Source of the DNA: Actinomycetota bacterium
GTDB lineage: Bacteria; Actinomycetota; Acidimicrobiia; Acidimicrobiales; Poriferisodaliceae
DNA: 12,350 bases
Reading direction: 5' to 3'
Assembly (NCBI GenBank): GCA_002731665.1
Contig: PCCJ01000026.1
Location: 1-12,350, forward strand
How positions within the stretch are numbered: the stretch's first letter is position 1; every line of letters starts with the position of its first letter. The notes beneath the pieces are model-generated. The model did no database searches, was not told the origin of the DNA, and was given only the letters and a program-made list of their open reading frames with translations. Position numbers and translations under genes: made by a program. Positions 1 through 7,102 of this stretch are shown piece after piece.

Positions 1-10
1 CGCTACTCAC
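1..10 (-). CDS. Possible first codons of the next downstream gene (partial, edge)
   Basis: On the minus strand a GTG at 10-8 is preceded by GGAG (complement of 16-19) with five bases between, a good Shine-Dalgarno arrangement, and reads V-S-S before the window ends. It follows rsmE by 44 bases in the same direction. In many actinobacteria the gene after rsmE is a histidine-triad (HIT) hydrolase whose N-terminus often begins Met-Ser-Ser/Thr, but three codons cannot identify a protein. An ATG nine bases upstream meets a stop after four codons and is not an alternative. Confidence 0.25.
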
Positions 11-27
11 ATTTTCTCCATCTCGCC

Positions 28-46
28 AAAAACACCTAGGGTGGTT
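28..46 (-). terminator. Weak hairpin plus T5 downstream of rsmE
   Basis: Read on the minus strand just after the rsmE stop, a six-pair stem (AAC-ACC against GGT-GTT, one bulged C, loop CTA) runs into five T residues. The stem is short and bulged, and a possible ribosome binding site follows within ten bases, so this may be only a chance hairpin or a weak attenuator. Confidence 0.22.
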
Positions 47-54
47 ACCTTACC

Positions 55-753
55 TCACTCTAAGCGTTCAGCGAGAAGTCCGCTGCGTAACATTACAAGA
101 ACTGTTCCAGCAGCTATTGCTGCAGTCTCGGAACGTAGGACTGAACCGCCAAGTGTTACCGTCGCGGCGCTAGCGCCTAGTTCAGTCTGAGACCATCCTC
201 CTTCGGGCCCTATAAAGATTGTCGGGTTCGATAAAGTCGGTGCAACTCCACCAAAGTGCGCTAAGGCGACGCCTGGTTGTTGCATAGCGGTTTTTATTGG
301 TTGGATATTTTCTATAAGCGGTATGCGAACTTGGCGAGACTGCATGGCTGCTTCGCGCGCAATTCTACCTAGTCGCATAATTTGTTTTTCCGAACGGTCT
401 TTGTCCCATCGAACAACTGATCGTTCCGATGAGAGTAGAACTATTCGATCGATGCCTAATTCTGTGAGCTTTTGGATCACCAAGCTCGGCTTATCTCCTT
501 TAGTCACAACGAAACCAATAGTTACTGGCTTTGATTGTTCCAGAACGCTGTTGATGACCCCTAAGCGCTCGGGCTTCTCTGAAAAATGAGCAGTGCGCCA
601 GTTTCCTTTCCCATCACAAATGGTAATCGGGTCGCCTTTTTTCATCCTTAAAGATCTCGATAGGTGTTCGAAGTCTTCTTGTTCTAGCTCTGGGTCATTT
701 AAATCATCAACGAAGGTGTGAGGCCCATGAGTTCCATCGGGAAGCGGTGCCAT
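55..753 (-). CDS. rsmE: 16S rRNA (uracil1498-N3)-methyltransferase RsmE
   Basis: RsmE uses S-adenosylmethionine to methylate N3 of U1498 in 16S rRNA of the assembled 30S subunit, in the cytoplasm. The 232-residue length fits the family. An N-terminal PUA-like RNA-binding part (about 1-70, with a GD-I-x-I-CDG strand at 40-48) precedes a SPOUT/trefoil-knot domain. Knot signatures are visible: KLTELGIDRI at 95-104, REAAMQSR at 133-140, IGPEGGWS at 181-188 and LGGSVLRSETAA at 201-212, the last two forming the cofactor-binding knot. The ATG lies six bases after the dnaJ stop codon, with no strong Shine-Dalgarno, so translation is probably coupled to dnaJ. It is the last confident gene of the hrcA-dnaJ-rsmE operon, a common actinobacterial order. 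The N-terminus is a little more polar than usual but nothing is missing. Confidence 0.96.
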   Translation of the reverse strand: MAPLPDGTHGPHTFVDDLNDPELEQEDFEHLSRSLRMKKGDPITICDGKGNWRTAHFSEKPERLGVINSVLEQSKPVTIGFVVTKGDKPSLVIQKLTELGIDRIVLLSSERSVVRWDKDRSEKQIMRLGRIAREAAMQSRQVRIPLIENIQPIKTAMQQPGVALAHFGGVAPTLSNPTIFIGPEGGWSQTELGASAATVTLGGSVLRSETAAIAAGTVLVMLRSGLLAERLE

Positions 754-759
754 GAGCTT

Positions 760-1887
760 TTATTGGAAAACAGAACGCAGTTTACCCATTACGGAACGGT
801 CAGTAGCATCAGCTACTTGTTCATCGCGTTGGGCGGCGAGTTGTCTCAACAAAGCCTCGTCGTCTTTCGATAATTTTGAGGGGATATCGACCGTGACACT
901 CAAAATAAGATCCCCACGACCGCGACCGCGACCTTCTAGTCTTGGCACTCCTCTGCCCTTTAGCTGAAGTACTTCCCCCGGCTGAGTTCCCGGAGGTATC
1001 ACAATTTCTTCCGCTCCATCGACTGTGTCGAAAGTTATATGAGCGCCAAGAGCGGCTTGTAGCATTGTTATTGGAAGCTCAGCTATCAGATGTTCGTTTT
1101 CTCTCACGAATCGGGAAGATTCACCAACTCGCAGATGTACATACAAGTCGCCTGTTTGACCGCCTCTAGCTCCCGCAGCCCCTCTACCGGTTAACCGCAG
1201 AGTTGACCCGGTGTCGACACCAGCTGGAATTCGAACATCGTAGGACATCGGTTTACGTTGTCGCCCTTCGCCGCGACAAGCTCCGCATGGATCTAAGATT
1301 TCCTGACCGACGCCTGAGCAGCGAGGACATTGGGCGGCGGTCACCATTTGACCTAAAAGACTCTGTCTGACTTGCCTTACTTGGCCAGCCCCATCACAGC
1401 CCGAACATGTTTGCGGCACAGCACCATTAGCGGATCCTTGCCCCTCGCACTCTTCACAGTGGACGGCTGTTTGCAATTCAACACTTTGTTCCACTCCGAA
1501 GATTGCTTCTTCAAAGGAAATGTCCATTACGACTTCTTGGTCTTCCCCGCGTGGAGGGCCAGAAGGTCCGCGTTGACGTCCTCCGCCGAACGGGTTACCA
1601 CCAAAAAAATTGTCGAAAATATCATTCAGGTCGAAGTTGAACGGATCTCCTCCTGATCCACCACCTCTAAGTCCTTCATGACCAAATCGGTCATAGCGCG
1701 CTCGGGCTTCACCATCAGATAGCACCGCATATGCTTCACTTATTTCTTTAAATCTCGCTTCAGCTGATGCATCTCCCGGGTTAGCATCCGGATGATATTT
1801 ACGCGCCAATTTACGGTAAGCGCGCTTCAACTCATCCCCATCTACGTTTTTCGGTACTTCTAAGAGTTCGTAGTAATCAGTTGCCAT
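760..1887 (-). CDS. dnaJ: Chaperone protein DnaJ (Hsp40, DnaJ2-type)
   Basis: Cytoplasmic co-chaperone that delivers unfolded clients to DnaK and stimulates its ATPase. All four parts of a type I Hsp40 are present in 375 residues: J domain 1-70 with the HPD triad at 32-34; a Gly/Phe-rich linker about 72-113; a zinc-binding region with four CxxCxGxG repeats starting at C144, C161, C187 and C201; and the C-terminal client-binding beta domains and dimerisation tail (about 212-375), including a short GRGRGRG run. The ATG is ten bases after the hrcA stop, so the two are co-transcribed. Location next to hrcA rather than dnaK-grpE marks it as the DnaJ2 paralogue known from actinobacteria; a second dnaJ beside dnaK is likely elsewhere in the genome (inference). 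Expression is probably under the hrcA promoter. Confidence 0.98.
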   Translation of the reverse strand: MATDYYELLEVPKNVDGDELKRAYRKLARKYHPDANPGDASAEARFKEISEAYAVLSDGEARARYDRFGHEGLRGGGSGGDPFNFDLNDIFDNFFGGNPFGGGRQRGPSGPPRGEDQEVVMDISFEEAIFGVEQSVELQTAVHCEECEGQGSANGAVPQTCSGCDGAGQVRQVRQSLLGQMVTAAQCPRCSGVGQEILDPCGACRGEGRQRKPMSYDVRIPAGVDTGSTLRLTGRGAAGARGGQTGDLYVHLRVGESSRFVRENEHLIAELPITMLQAALGAHITFDTVDGAEEIVIPPGTQPGEVLQLKGRGVPRLEGRGRGRGDLILSVTVDIPSKLSKDDEALLRQLAAQRDEQVADATDRSVMGKLRSVFQ

Positions 1888-1897
1888 TATTTAAGTG

Positions 1898-2905
1898 CTA
1901 ATCCTCGTGGGTCTCACCCAAAGATTTTCCTAGTCGGGTGCTAACAACGTTGACCGCTGCGAGCGCTTTCGGGTAATCCATGCGGGTTGGTCCTAGAAGT
2001 CCGATGCTACCGACCCGTTCGCCATCAACCGTATAAGGAGCAACAACGACGGCACATTCAGATAGCGGCGCAACACCCGTTTCTGAGCCAATTGCAACGC
2101 TCAATCCGCGATCGACTAGGTTTCCCAGCAGTCGAACCACCAATAGTTGTTCCTCCAACACAGCTAGAACCGACTTAACGGTCGAAACCGCATCAAATTG
2201 GCCAGCCATGTTCGCAGCACCACCTACATAAAGATCGCCGCCTTGACTTTCAGCAGGTTTCACAGCTCCAATGGCGCTGCTAATTAGCAAATCTAATTTT
2301 TTATTTCCGGTTATCTCAACCTCAGGAACTGTTCCTAAAGAGGAGCCTTTAAACAGTTGGTCTATTTTCGCTGACGCCATTTCAATGATTCGATCATCGC
2401 AAAATTCTTGGTAGTCCGCGCTCACTTCGAATCGCTCTACTCCACCTGATGAAGTGACGATGACCAGCAGAAGGCGACCATTGCCCAAGTCGACTAGTCG
2501 AGCTGATCTCACAGTTGTTGGATCATGGGTTGGTCCAACTATTACAGCGGCATATGTAGTTAGCTGAGATAGCAGCTTGCTAGTGTCGGCAAGTCGTTGT
2601 TCTAATTTTCCTTCAGTGGTTCTAAAAAATGAACGAACTTGCCTTGTCTCTGTTTCTTCCAAGCTTCCTGGCCCCAAGCTGTCGACGAAATAGCGGTAAC
2701 CAGCTTCGGTAGGCACTCTCCCTGCGCTCGTATGTGGCTGAACGAGGTAGCCATCACTTTCTAATGCCGCCATCTCATTACGTATTGTTGCTCCGGAGAC
2801 ATCTAATCCTGATAAGTCTGACACTGCTCGGGACCCTACGGGCTGCGCCGTGTCTATGAAGCTTTCAACAACAGCACGCAGAACCATTGCTTTACGCTCA
2901 TCCAC
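1898..2905 (-). CDS. hrcA: Heat-inducible transcription repressor HrcA
   Basis: HrcA is the DNA-binding repressor of class I heat-shock genes, classically acting at the CIRCE operator with help from GroE. In 335 residues: an N-terminal winged helix-turn-helix with VGSRAVSD (23-30), recognition-helix stretch VSGATIRNEMAALE (36-49) and the family motif HTSAGRVPTEAGYRYFVD (58-75), then a GAF-like/dimerisation region to the C-terminus. The start is a GTG; GAGG (complement of 2913-2916) lies seven bases before it, so GTG is preferred over the ATG six codons further in. It heads the hrcA-dnaJ-rsmE operon and lies 98 bases after lepA. The region upstream lacks a canonical CIRCE element (TTAGCACTC-N9-GAGTGCTAA), which is odd for an autoregulated hrcA; dyads found there are listed separately. 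Confidence 0.97.
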   Translation of the reverse strand: MDERKAMVLRAVVESFIDTAQPVGSRAVSDLSGLDVSGATIRNEMAALESDGYLVQPHTSAGRVPTEAGYRYFVDSLGPGSLEETETRQVRSFFRTTEGKLEQRLADTSKLLSQLTTYAAVIVGPTHDPTTVRSARLVDLGNGRLLLVIVTSSGGVERFEVSADYQEFCDDRIIEMASAKIDQLFKGSSLGTVPEVEITGNKKLDLLISSAIGAVKPAESQGGDLYVGGAANMAGQFDAVSTVKSVLAVLEEQLLVVRLLGNLVDRGLSVAIGSETGVAPLSECAVVVAPYTVDGERVGSIGLLGPTRMDYPKALAAVNVVSTRLGKSLGETHED

Positions 2906-2912
2906 TTGGGTA

Positions 2913-2916
2913 CCTC
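2913..2916 (-). promoter_or_regulatory. Ribosome binding site of hrcA
   Basis: GAGG on the minus strand, seven bases before the GTG start. It decides in favour of the GTG at 2905 instead of the internal ATG. Confidence 0.7.
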
Positions 2917-2927
2917 ATTGCTCATCT

Positions 2928-2978
2928 GAATGCTCAAAGCGGAGCTTATGCGCATATGCGCGCTCATAACGAGCATTC
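2928..2978. promoter_or_regulatory. Dyad-rich region upstream of hrcA (candidate operator)
   Basis: A perfect 8-bp inverted repeat, GAATGCTC (2928-2935) and GAGCATTC (2971-2978), flanks a perfect 12-bp palindrome GCGCATATGCGC (2950-2961), with further GAGC/GCTC pairs at 2942-2945 and 2962-2965. On the minus strand a TTGTCG (complement of 2988-2993) is a possible -35, with CGTTAT about 18 bases on as a weak -10, which would put the dyads at and after the start of hrcA transcription. The outer arms resemble CIRCE half sites but point outwards. The region also follows the lepA stop, but no T-run supports a terminator. Confidence 0.35.
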
Positions 2979-3003
2979 CCTTAACGTATCGACAACTCTC
3001 GTA

Positions 3004-4788
3004 TTAATCATCCAAACGTAAAGCTGAAACAAATGCCTCATTGGGTACTTCAACTCGCCCAATGGCTTTCATTCGTTTTTTTCCTTTCTTCTGCTGCTCT
3101 AAAAGTTTTCGTTTACGAGTTATGTCACCGCCATAACATTTGGCAAGCACGTCTTTTCTTTTCGCTTTGACTGTCTGACGAGCAATAATCCGACCTCCGA
3201 TAGCCGCCTGAATTGGGACATCGAACATTTGACGCGGAATAAGCTCTTGAAGCTTTTCCGCCATCCGACGACCGTAGTCATAAGCATTATCGTTATGGAC
3301 GATTGTCGAAAAAGCATCAACGGGCTCTCCGTTGAGCAAAATATCTACTTTGACTAATTTCCCGATCTGATAGCCCTCTGGCTCATAATCTAAACTTGCA
3401 TATCCCTGAGTTCGGCTCTTCAACTGATCAAAAAAATCAGTAACAACTTCTGCCAACGGAATTACATACTGCAATTCGACTCGCTCAGGAGAGAGGTACT
3501 CCATGCGAGTCATAGTCCCACGCCTTCCCTGACAAAGCTCCATAATGGTACCGGTGTAGCTTGAAGGACTAAGAATCCCAACTTTTAGCATTGGCTCTTC
3601 GATATGAGTTATCGAACCCGGCTCAGGGAGCTCCGACGGATTGTCGATTTGTATAACGGCTCCGTCGTCGGTACTCACTTTGTATGCCACAGACGGCGCT
3701 GTCGCTATTAGAGAAAGATCAAACTCACGCTCGAGACGTTCACGAACTATTTCCATATGCAAAAGCCCCAGAAAACCGCAACGGAACCCAAACCCCAGGG
3801 CTCCGGAGGTTTCTGGCTCAAAAGTCACTGATGCATCATTCAACTTTAGTTTGTGCAAAGCTTCGCGAAGCTCTGGATATTCATCTCCGTCTACCGGATA
3901 CAAACCACAAAAAACCATTGGTTTTGGGTCATCGTATCCGTCTAGCGCAATCGCGGCAGGGTTCGATACTAGGGTCACTGTTTCGCCGGATTTAGCTTGT
4001 CCGACATCCTTGATGCTCGCTATTAAGTAACCAACTTCGCCCGGACCAAGTTCGTCTACTGGTATCGGCGCAGGTGAACGCACTCCTAGTTCCAAAGCAT
4101 CATGGTTTCCACCCAGCTGCATAAACCGAAGTTTGTCATTTTTGCGAATACGCCCATTCATCACTCGCATCGACGAAATAACTCCTCGATACTGGTCAAA
4201 ATGAGAGTCAAAGATTAGCGCCTGCAGAGGAGCTTCCGGATCACCTTTCGGAGGCGGTATACGCTCGACGATTGCATCTAAAAGCGCAGGGATTCCTTCT
4301 CCTGTTTTTGCAGAAATTTTCAGTACCTGCTCGGCGGGCAGTCCTAATACGTTCTCTATTTCGCTTGCATACAAGTCGGGATCGGCTGCTGGTAAATCTA
4401 TCTTGTTTAGAACTGCTACTATCTCCAGCTCATTTTCAAGCGCCAAATAACAATTAGCTAGAGTCTGAGCTTCGATACCTTGAGCTGCGTCTACGAGCAG
4501 AACAACCCCCTCGCAAGCCGCTAGTGATCTACTAACTTCGTAACCAAAATCTACGTGTCCAGGAGTATCGATCAGGTGTAGTGTATGATCGTCCCACCCG
4601 ACGCGAACGTTTTGGGCTTTGATCGTGATACCTCGTTCGCGTTCGAGGTCCATGGTATCTAAGTACTGAGCCCGCATGGTCCGAGCGTCTACTGCCCCAG
4701 TAATTTCCAGTATTCGGTCAGAAAGGGTCGACTTTCCATGATCGATATGGGCAATTATTGAGAAGTTTCGAATACGCGATAAATCCAT
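3004..4788 (-). CDS. lepA: Elongation factor 4 (LepA, ribosomal back-translocase GTPase)
   Basis: LepA is a ribosome-dependent GTPase related to EF-G; it has been linked to back-translocation under stress and to 30S assembly. At 594 residues it has the family's usual length. G1 motif AHIDHGKST at 13-21, switch I RERGITI at 50-56, G3 DTPGH at 74-78 and G4 NKID at 128-131 are all intact, followed by the EF-G-like domains II, III and V and the LepA-specific C-terminal domain, with [21 protein letters not shown] near the end. The start ATG has no clear Shine-Dalgarno. It is transcribed divergently from rpsT, across the 215-base gap, and is followed by hrcA in the same direction after 98 bases. 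The hemW gene commonly found between lepA and hrcA is not here. Confidence 0.98.
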   Translation of the reverse strand: MDLSRIRNFSIIAHIDHGKSTLSDRILEITGAVDARTMRAQYLDTMDLERERGITIKAQNVRVGWDDHTLHLIDTPGHVDFGYEVSRSLAACEGVVLLVDAAQGIEAQTLANCYLALENELEIVAVLNKIDLPAADPDLYASEIENVLGLPAEQVLKISAKTGEGIPALLDAIVERIPPPKGDPEAPLQALIFDSHFDQYRGVISSMRVMNGRIRKNDKLRFMQLGGNHDALELGVRSPAPIPVDELGPGEVGYLIASIKDVGQAKSGETVTLVSNPAAIALDGYDDPKPMVFCGLYPVDGDEYPELREALHKLKLNDASVTFEPETSGALGFGFRCGFLGLLHMEIVRERLEREFDLSLIATAPSVAYKVSTDDGAVIQIDNPSELPEPGSITHIEEPMLKVGILSPSSYTGTIMELCQGRRGTMTRMEYLSPERVELQYVIPLAEVVTDFFDQLKSRTQGYASLDYEPEGYQIGKLVKVDILLNGEPVDAFSTIVHNDNAYDYGRRMAEKLQELIPRQMFDVPIQAAIGGRIIARQTVKAKRKDVLAKCYGGDITRKRKLLEQQKKGKKRMKAIGRVEVPNEAFVSALRLDD

Positions 4789-4930
4789 GTTGGACTGAAA
4801 GGTACCAAGCTAAATCCCTATTCATAGGCTCACAGCCAGCTATTAATAGAATTCTTCTCCCGATAGATTCATGACTCGACTGATTTTTCCTCGGTTGCTA
4901 TCTCAGTGGTGTCAGATCACTCCTTCAGCT

Positions 4931-4939
4931 TGCTATCAT
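4931..4939 (+). promoter_or_regulatory. Candidate extended -10 of the rpsT promoter
   Basis: TGCTATCAT fits an extended -10 (TG-N-TATCAT), predicting a transcript start near 4946 and a leader of about 58 bases before the rpsT ATG. No convincing -35 is visible; the extended -10 would compensate. Position and match only; not certain. Confidence 0.35.
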
Positions 4940-4940
4940 T

Positions 4941-4971
4941 GGAGTGCTCCGATGCGTTTCTGCATCACTCC
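4941..4971 (+). promoter_or_regulatory. rpsT leader hairpin / CACTCC repeat element
   Basis: GGAGT (4941-4945) and GATGC (4951-4955) can pair with GCATC (4962-4966) and ACTCC (4967-4971) around a six-base loop, with a five-base bulge. The same ATCACTCC occurs upstream at 4916-4923, so GGAGTG could pair with either copy. S20 is known in E. coli to control its own translation through its leader; whether this element does the same here is inference. Confidence 0.3.
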
Positions 4972-5003
4972 GTATCGACATCGAAACAGCGAAGTATCAA
5001 ACT

Positions 5004-5261
5004 ATGGCCAATATCAAGAGTCAACTTAAACGAAATAAGCAAAACGAGACTCTTCGGCTACGCAACAAAGCCGTCCGGTCTGAGCTTAAAACTCGTGAAA
5101 AAGCTGTAACTACAGCGGCAACTGCCGGTGAACCCACGGAAGAGCTCCTTCGTTCAGTCCAAAAACGTTTAGACATGGCAGCTCAAAAAGGCGTAATTCA
5201 TAAGAACGAAGCAGCTCGCCGTAAGTCTCGATTGATAGCGCGAGCCGCAAAACTGGGGTAA
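5004..5261 (+). CDS. rpsT: 30S ribosomal protein S20
   Basis: Small basic protein that binds 16S rRNA early in 30S assembly. The 85 residues match the S20 family: MANIKSQLKRNKQNE at the start, strongly Lys/Arg-rich helices, a middle segment with the LLRSVQKRLDMAAQKGVIHKN motif region (about 51-70), and the AARRKSRLIARAAKLG ending. The ATG at 5004 is chosen because the family begins M-A-N-I-K; a longer in-frame start at 4944 would add residues foreign to S20. There is no strong Shine-Dalgarno (GAAG nine bases before). It lies divergent from lepA and convergent with holA, with only five bases between the stop codons, the usual actinobacterial arrangement. Confidence 0.97.
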   Translation: MANIKSQLKRNKQNETLRLRNKAVRSELKTREKAVTTAATAGEPTEELLRSVQKRLDMAAQKGVIHKNEAARRKSRLIARAAKLG

Positions 5262-5279
5262 CTGCCTCAAGAAGTTACC
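5257..5279. terminator. Perfect inverted repeat over the rpsT and holA stop codons
   Basis: GGTAACT (5257-5263) and AGTTACC (5273-5279) form a perfect 7-bp stem with a nine-base loop; a G-U pair could extend it. It contains the rpsT TAA and the loop contains the holA stop. A bidirectional terminator is the simplest reading, though no T-run follows on the plus strand and only a distant TTTT on the minus strand. Confidence 0.4.
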
Positions 5280-6253
5280 TGGCGAGCCAAACGAGCGACC
5301 AGCACTTCCATTATCGTTTCATTATCCAACCCTGAGCGGCCTCTGAGATCGAGATCCGCCTCAGCTAGCAAGCTGATTGATTGCTTCAAGTTTGAAGCCC
5401 CGATCTGAGACAGCTGCTTCAAAGCTTTTTTTGCTGGGAACGCTGACCCCTTTACGCCCAACAAGGACGCTGCATCCCGTTCGTTATAGATGCCCATTCC
5501 TTCTAATCGCAACATTTTTTCATAATGGTTATGCAGACTTGCCATGACCTGAAGAGCATGTCTGTTTCCCGCCCCCATCATCCGCTGCAAGACATCCATA
5601 GACTCCTGGATGCGACCCGAGTCGATTGCATCCGTTAGCTCCCAAGGAGGAACAGAGCCTTGTTCTCCCAAATACGGTCCGACATCTTCTCCGCTGATAG
5701 CGGCACCCACACCAAAAGCGCTTCTCATTACCTCGAAAAAGCCTGACAGTCTGCCTACATCATCTCCTAGATGAGCAACAATTTGTATTTGCGCATGGCG
5801 ATCAAATGACATCCCGCAACCTTCAAATTCTCTATCGAACCATTCACGCTTTCCTTTCGCCCCAGCCGGAGCACCCGCCTTTATTTGCCTTCCGCCAGCT
5901 CCGCTAACAGCATCTACTAATTTTTTGGGTACCGCTCCACTTCCCCACTCCAACAAAAGAACTGTTGCAGGTGACGGGTTCTCAAGGTATGCAAGCAATG
6001 CCCCAAGCTCACTTATTTTGAATCTATTCAAGCTTCTAGCAACCACTACGCGCTGCTGAGTAAAAAACGGAACTGTTTGAGCCGCATCTACAAGCTCTTC
6101 CATGGAATACTCTTCGTTAGATAATTCCTGAAGCTTTAGCACTCGATCCTCAGCACCGATAGCGCTATCGATGGCCTCGCTCACAGCGTTAGCTAAAAGA
6201 GTGGGCTCTCCGCCTGAGAAAATTTTTATAAGGTCTTGAGCCATAAACGACAC
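5267..6253 (-). CDS. holA: DNA polymerase III subunit delta
   Basis: The delta subunit of the clamp loader opens the beta sliding clamp during replication. At 328 residues the length is right. The N-terminal AAA+-like part carries the degenerate family pattern (F-x-GGEPTLLANAVSEAI at about 12-27, EELVDAAQTVPFFTQQRVVVAR at about 52-73), followed by the helical collar domain with WELTDAIDSGR and the LLAEADLDLRGRSGLDNETIMEVLVARL ending typical of HolA. Delta lacks a functional Walker A, as seen here. The start is probably the GTG at 6253 with GAGG eleven bases before; an ATG three codons in (6244) is the alternative. It follows the thioredoxin gene by 75-odd bases in the same direction. The comEA/comEC genes that often precede holA in actinobacteria are not present. 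Confidence 0.93.
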   Translation of the reverse strand: MSFMAQDLIKIFSGGEPTLLANAVSEAIDSAIGAEDRVLKLQELSNEEYSMEELVDAAQTVPFFTQQRVVVARSLNRFKISELGALLAYLENPSPATVLLLEWGSGAVPKKLVDAVSGAGGRQIKAGAPAGAKGKREWFDREFEGCGMSFDRHAQIQIVAHLGDDVGRLSGFFEVMRSAFGVGAAISGEDVGPYLGEQGSVPPWELTDAIDSGRIQESMDVLQRMMGAGNRHALQVMASLHNHYEKMLRLEGMGIYNERDAASLLGVKGSAFPAKKALKQLSQIGASNLKQSISLLAEADLDLRGRSGLDNETIMEVLVARLARQVTS

Positions 6254-6282
6254 TACTTCGCTTTCCTCTTTGCACTATCCAT
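6253..6282 (-). other. Possible nine-codon upstream ORF overlapping the holA start
   Basis: On the minus strand an ATG at 6282 opens MDSAKRKAK and a TAG that shares one base with the holA GTG (TAGTG). Such a stop-start overlap can couple translation. The holA ribosome binding site GAGG lies inside it, so it may equally be a chance reading of that region. No clear ribosome binding site of its own. Confidence 0.2.
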
Positions 6283-6328
6283 GCTCACAAATCGTGACGC
6301 ATTCGGGTTCAGTGGACAGCTTCAGCTC

Positions 6329-7036
6329 TTAAAACAGAGCCATTGATAACTTCTTTCTCCAACCCGGCGTTCGCGGGTCATCTGCCCCCATTACCTCAAG
6401 TAAGTCCACGAACCGTTGTCGCGCGTCATCATCATCTTTTACCTTGCTAAGCAAGTCAGCTAATTCAATCTCTACCTCATCAGCATCGACCGGCGACTCG
6501 ATTGTTCGAGCTAACGCTGATATTCGTCTCGTCTGAGCTGATTCGGGTACCTTCCGCAACAACGCAAGGCCCTCTTCCGCCCGACCATCATTGACTAAAA
6601 TTTCAGCGAGTGCTGTCACCGCTGGCTCATGATCAGATTCGATGTCCAAGGCAGCTCTCAGCGAAACCTCATCACCAAGCGCTACTAGAGACTCAAGTTC
6701 AGTCTCTTCTTCAGAGGGTAAAAGCTTCGCCACGAAATCCCGAAGTGTCGGCTCCCCCTGAGCACCCATGAAACCATCTACAGGCTTTCCATCTTTAAAA
6801 GCTATAACCATCGGAATGGATTGGACTTGAAAAGCTTCCGAGATTGCAGGGTTTGCGTCTACATCAATTTTTACACCTACGACTTTACCGTCCTGATCAT
6901 CGATAACTTTTTCTAAAAGCGGACCCAAAGTCTTACACGGCCCACACCACGGGGCCCACAAGTCAACAACAACCGGTACTTCATGACTTTTCTCCACTAC
7001 CTGCGCATTAAAGTCCTGCTCAGTGACATCGATCAT
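6329..7036 (-). CDS. Thioredoxin-domain co-chaperone, CnoX/YbbN-like (thioredoxin plus TPR-like tail)
   Basis: Predicted cytoplasmic redox chaperone or holdase: a thioredoxin fold joined to a helical TPR-like tail, as in the CnoX (YbbN) family, which guards proteins from oxidation or aggregation and hands them to chaperones. Counting from the ATG at 7036 (235 residues), the active site WCGPC has cysteines at 31 and 34, and the cis-proline (SIPMV) is P75, so the redox site looks complete. Residues about 105-235 are acidic helical repeats ending in the actinobacterial-type GADDPRTPGWRKKLSMALF tail. An in-frame GTG at 7045 lies six bases after a TAGGAT -10-like box and may be the true, leaderless start; the ATG instead has AGGG ten bases upstream. 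It lies upstream of holA and divergent from the kinase gene. Family assignment is firm, exact role inferred. Confidence 0.9.
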   Translation of the reverse strand: MIDVTEQDFNAQVVEKSHEVPVVVDLWAPWCGPCKTLGPLLEKVIDDQDGKVVGVKIDVDANPAISEAFQVQSIPMVIAFKDGKPVDGFMGAQGEPTLRDFVAKLLPSEEETELESLVALGDEVSLRAALDIESDHEPAVTALAEILVNDGRAEEGLALLRKVPESAQTRRISALARTIESPVDADEVEIELADLLSKVKDDDDARQRFVDLLEVMGADDPRTPGWRKKLSMALF

Positions 7037-7051
7037 TAGAAGCACACCCTT

Positions 7052-7078
7052 ATCCTATTTTTCGGCCTATCGTTACAA
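7052..7078 (-). promoter_or_regulatory. Candidate promoter of the thioredoxin gene
   Basis: On the minus strand TTGTAA (complement of 7073-7078) and TAGGAT (complement of 7052-7057) are 15 bases apart. TAGGAT fits the actinobacterial TANNNT -10 and sits six bases before a GTG at 7045, so the transcript could be leaderless. The -35 overlaps the palindrome at 7074-7089, making that a plausible repressor site for both directions. Confidence 0.35.
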
Positions 7079-7089
7079 TCTGAATTGTA
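7074..7089. promoter_or_regulatory. Palindrome TACAAT-N4-ATTGTA (candidate operator)
   Basis: Perfect 6-bp inverted repeat with a four-base centre (TACAATCTGAATTGTA) in the thioredoxin/kinase divergent gap. Size and symmetry suit a dimeric regulator such as a TetR- or GntR-family protein, but no regulator gene is in the window and the family cannot be named from the site. Confidence 0.4.
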
Positions 7090-7102
7090 TTGGGATACGT
7101 CG

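Larger units (their letters stand above)
4789..5003. other. Divergent lepA/rpsT intergenic region
   Basis: This 215-base gap must hold the promoters for lepA (minus) and rpsT (plus). I see no tRNA or small-protein gene. It has a perfect 10-bp AT palindrome CTATTAATAG at 4840-4849, which could contribute a -10 for lepA, and a set of CACTCC/GGAGTG elements near the rpsT promoter. Confidence 0.6.

Noticed and set aside
323..589. Open frame on the plus strand opposite rsmE
   Set aside because: Antisense to the conserved rsmE; no family resemblance and no ribosome binding site.
917..933. Tandem CGACCG hexamer (just under three copies)
   Set aside because: It encodes the Gly-Arg repeat in the C-terminal region of DnaJ and is common coding sequence of that loop; too short to call a variable repeat.
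1893..1901. AAGTGCTAA at the hrcA/dnaJ junction resembles a CIRCE half site
   Set aside because: The partner half nine bases away is absent (few matches), and the site spans the hrcA stop inside an operon.
3641..4030. Open frame of about 129 codons on the plus strand opposite lepA
   Set aside because: It is fully antisense to the conserved lepA coding sequence, and its translation is low-complexity Ser/Arg/Pro typical of shadow frames.
4789..5003. Possible tRNA or small RNA in the lepA/rpsT gap
   Set aside because: No cloverleaf, T-loop or CCA end could be found; the short hairpins are better explained as promoter or leader elements.
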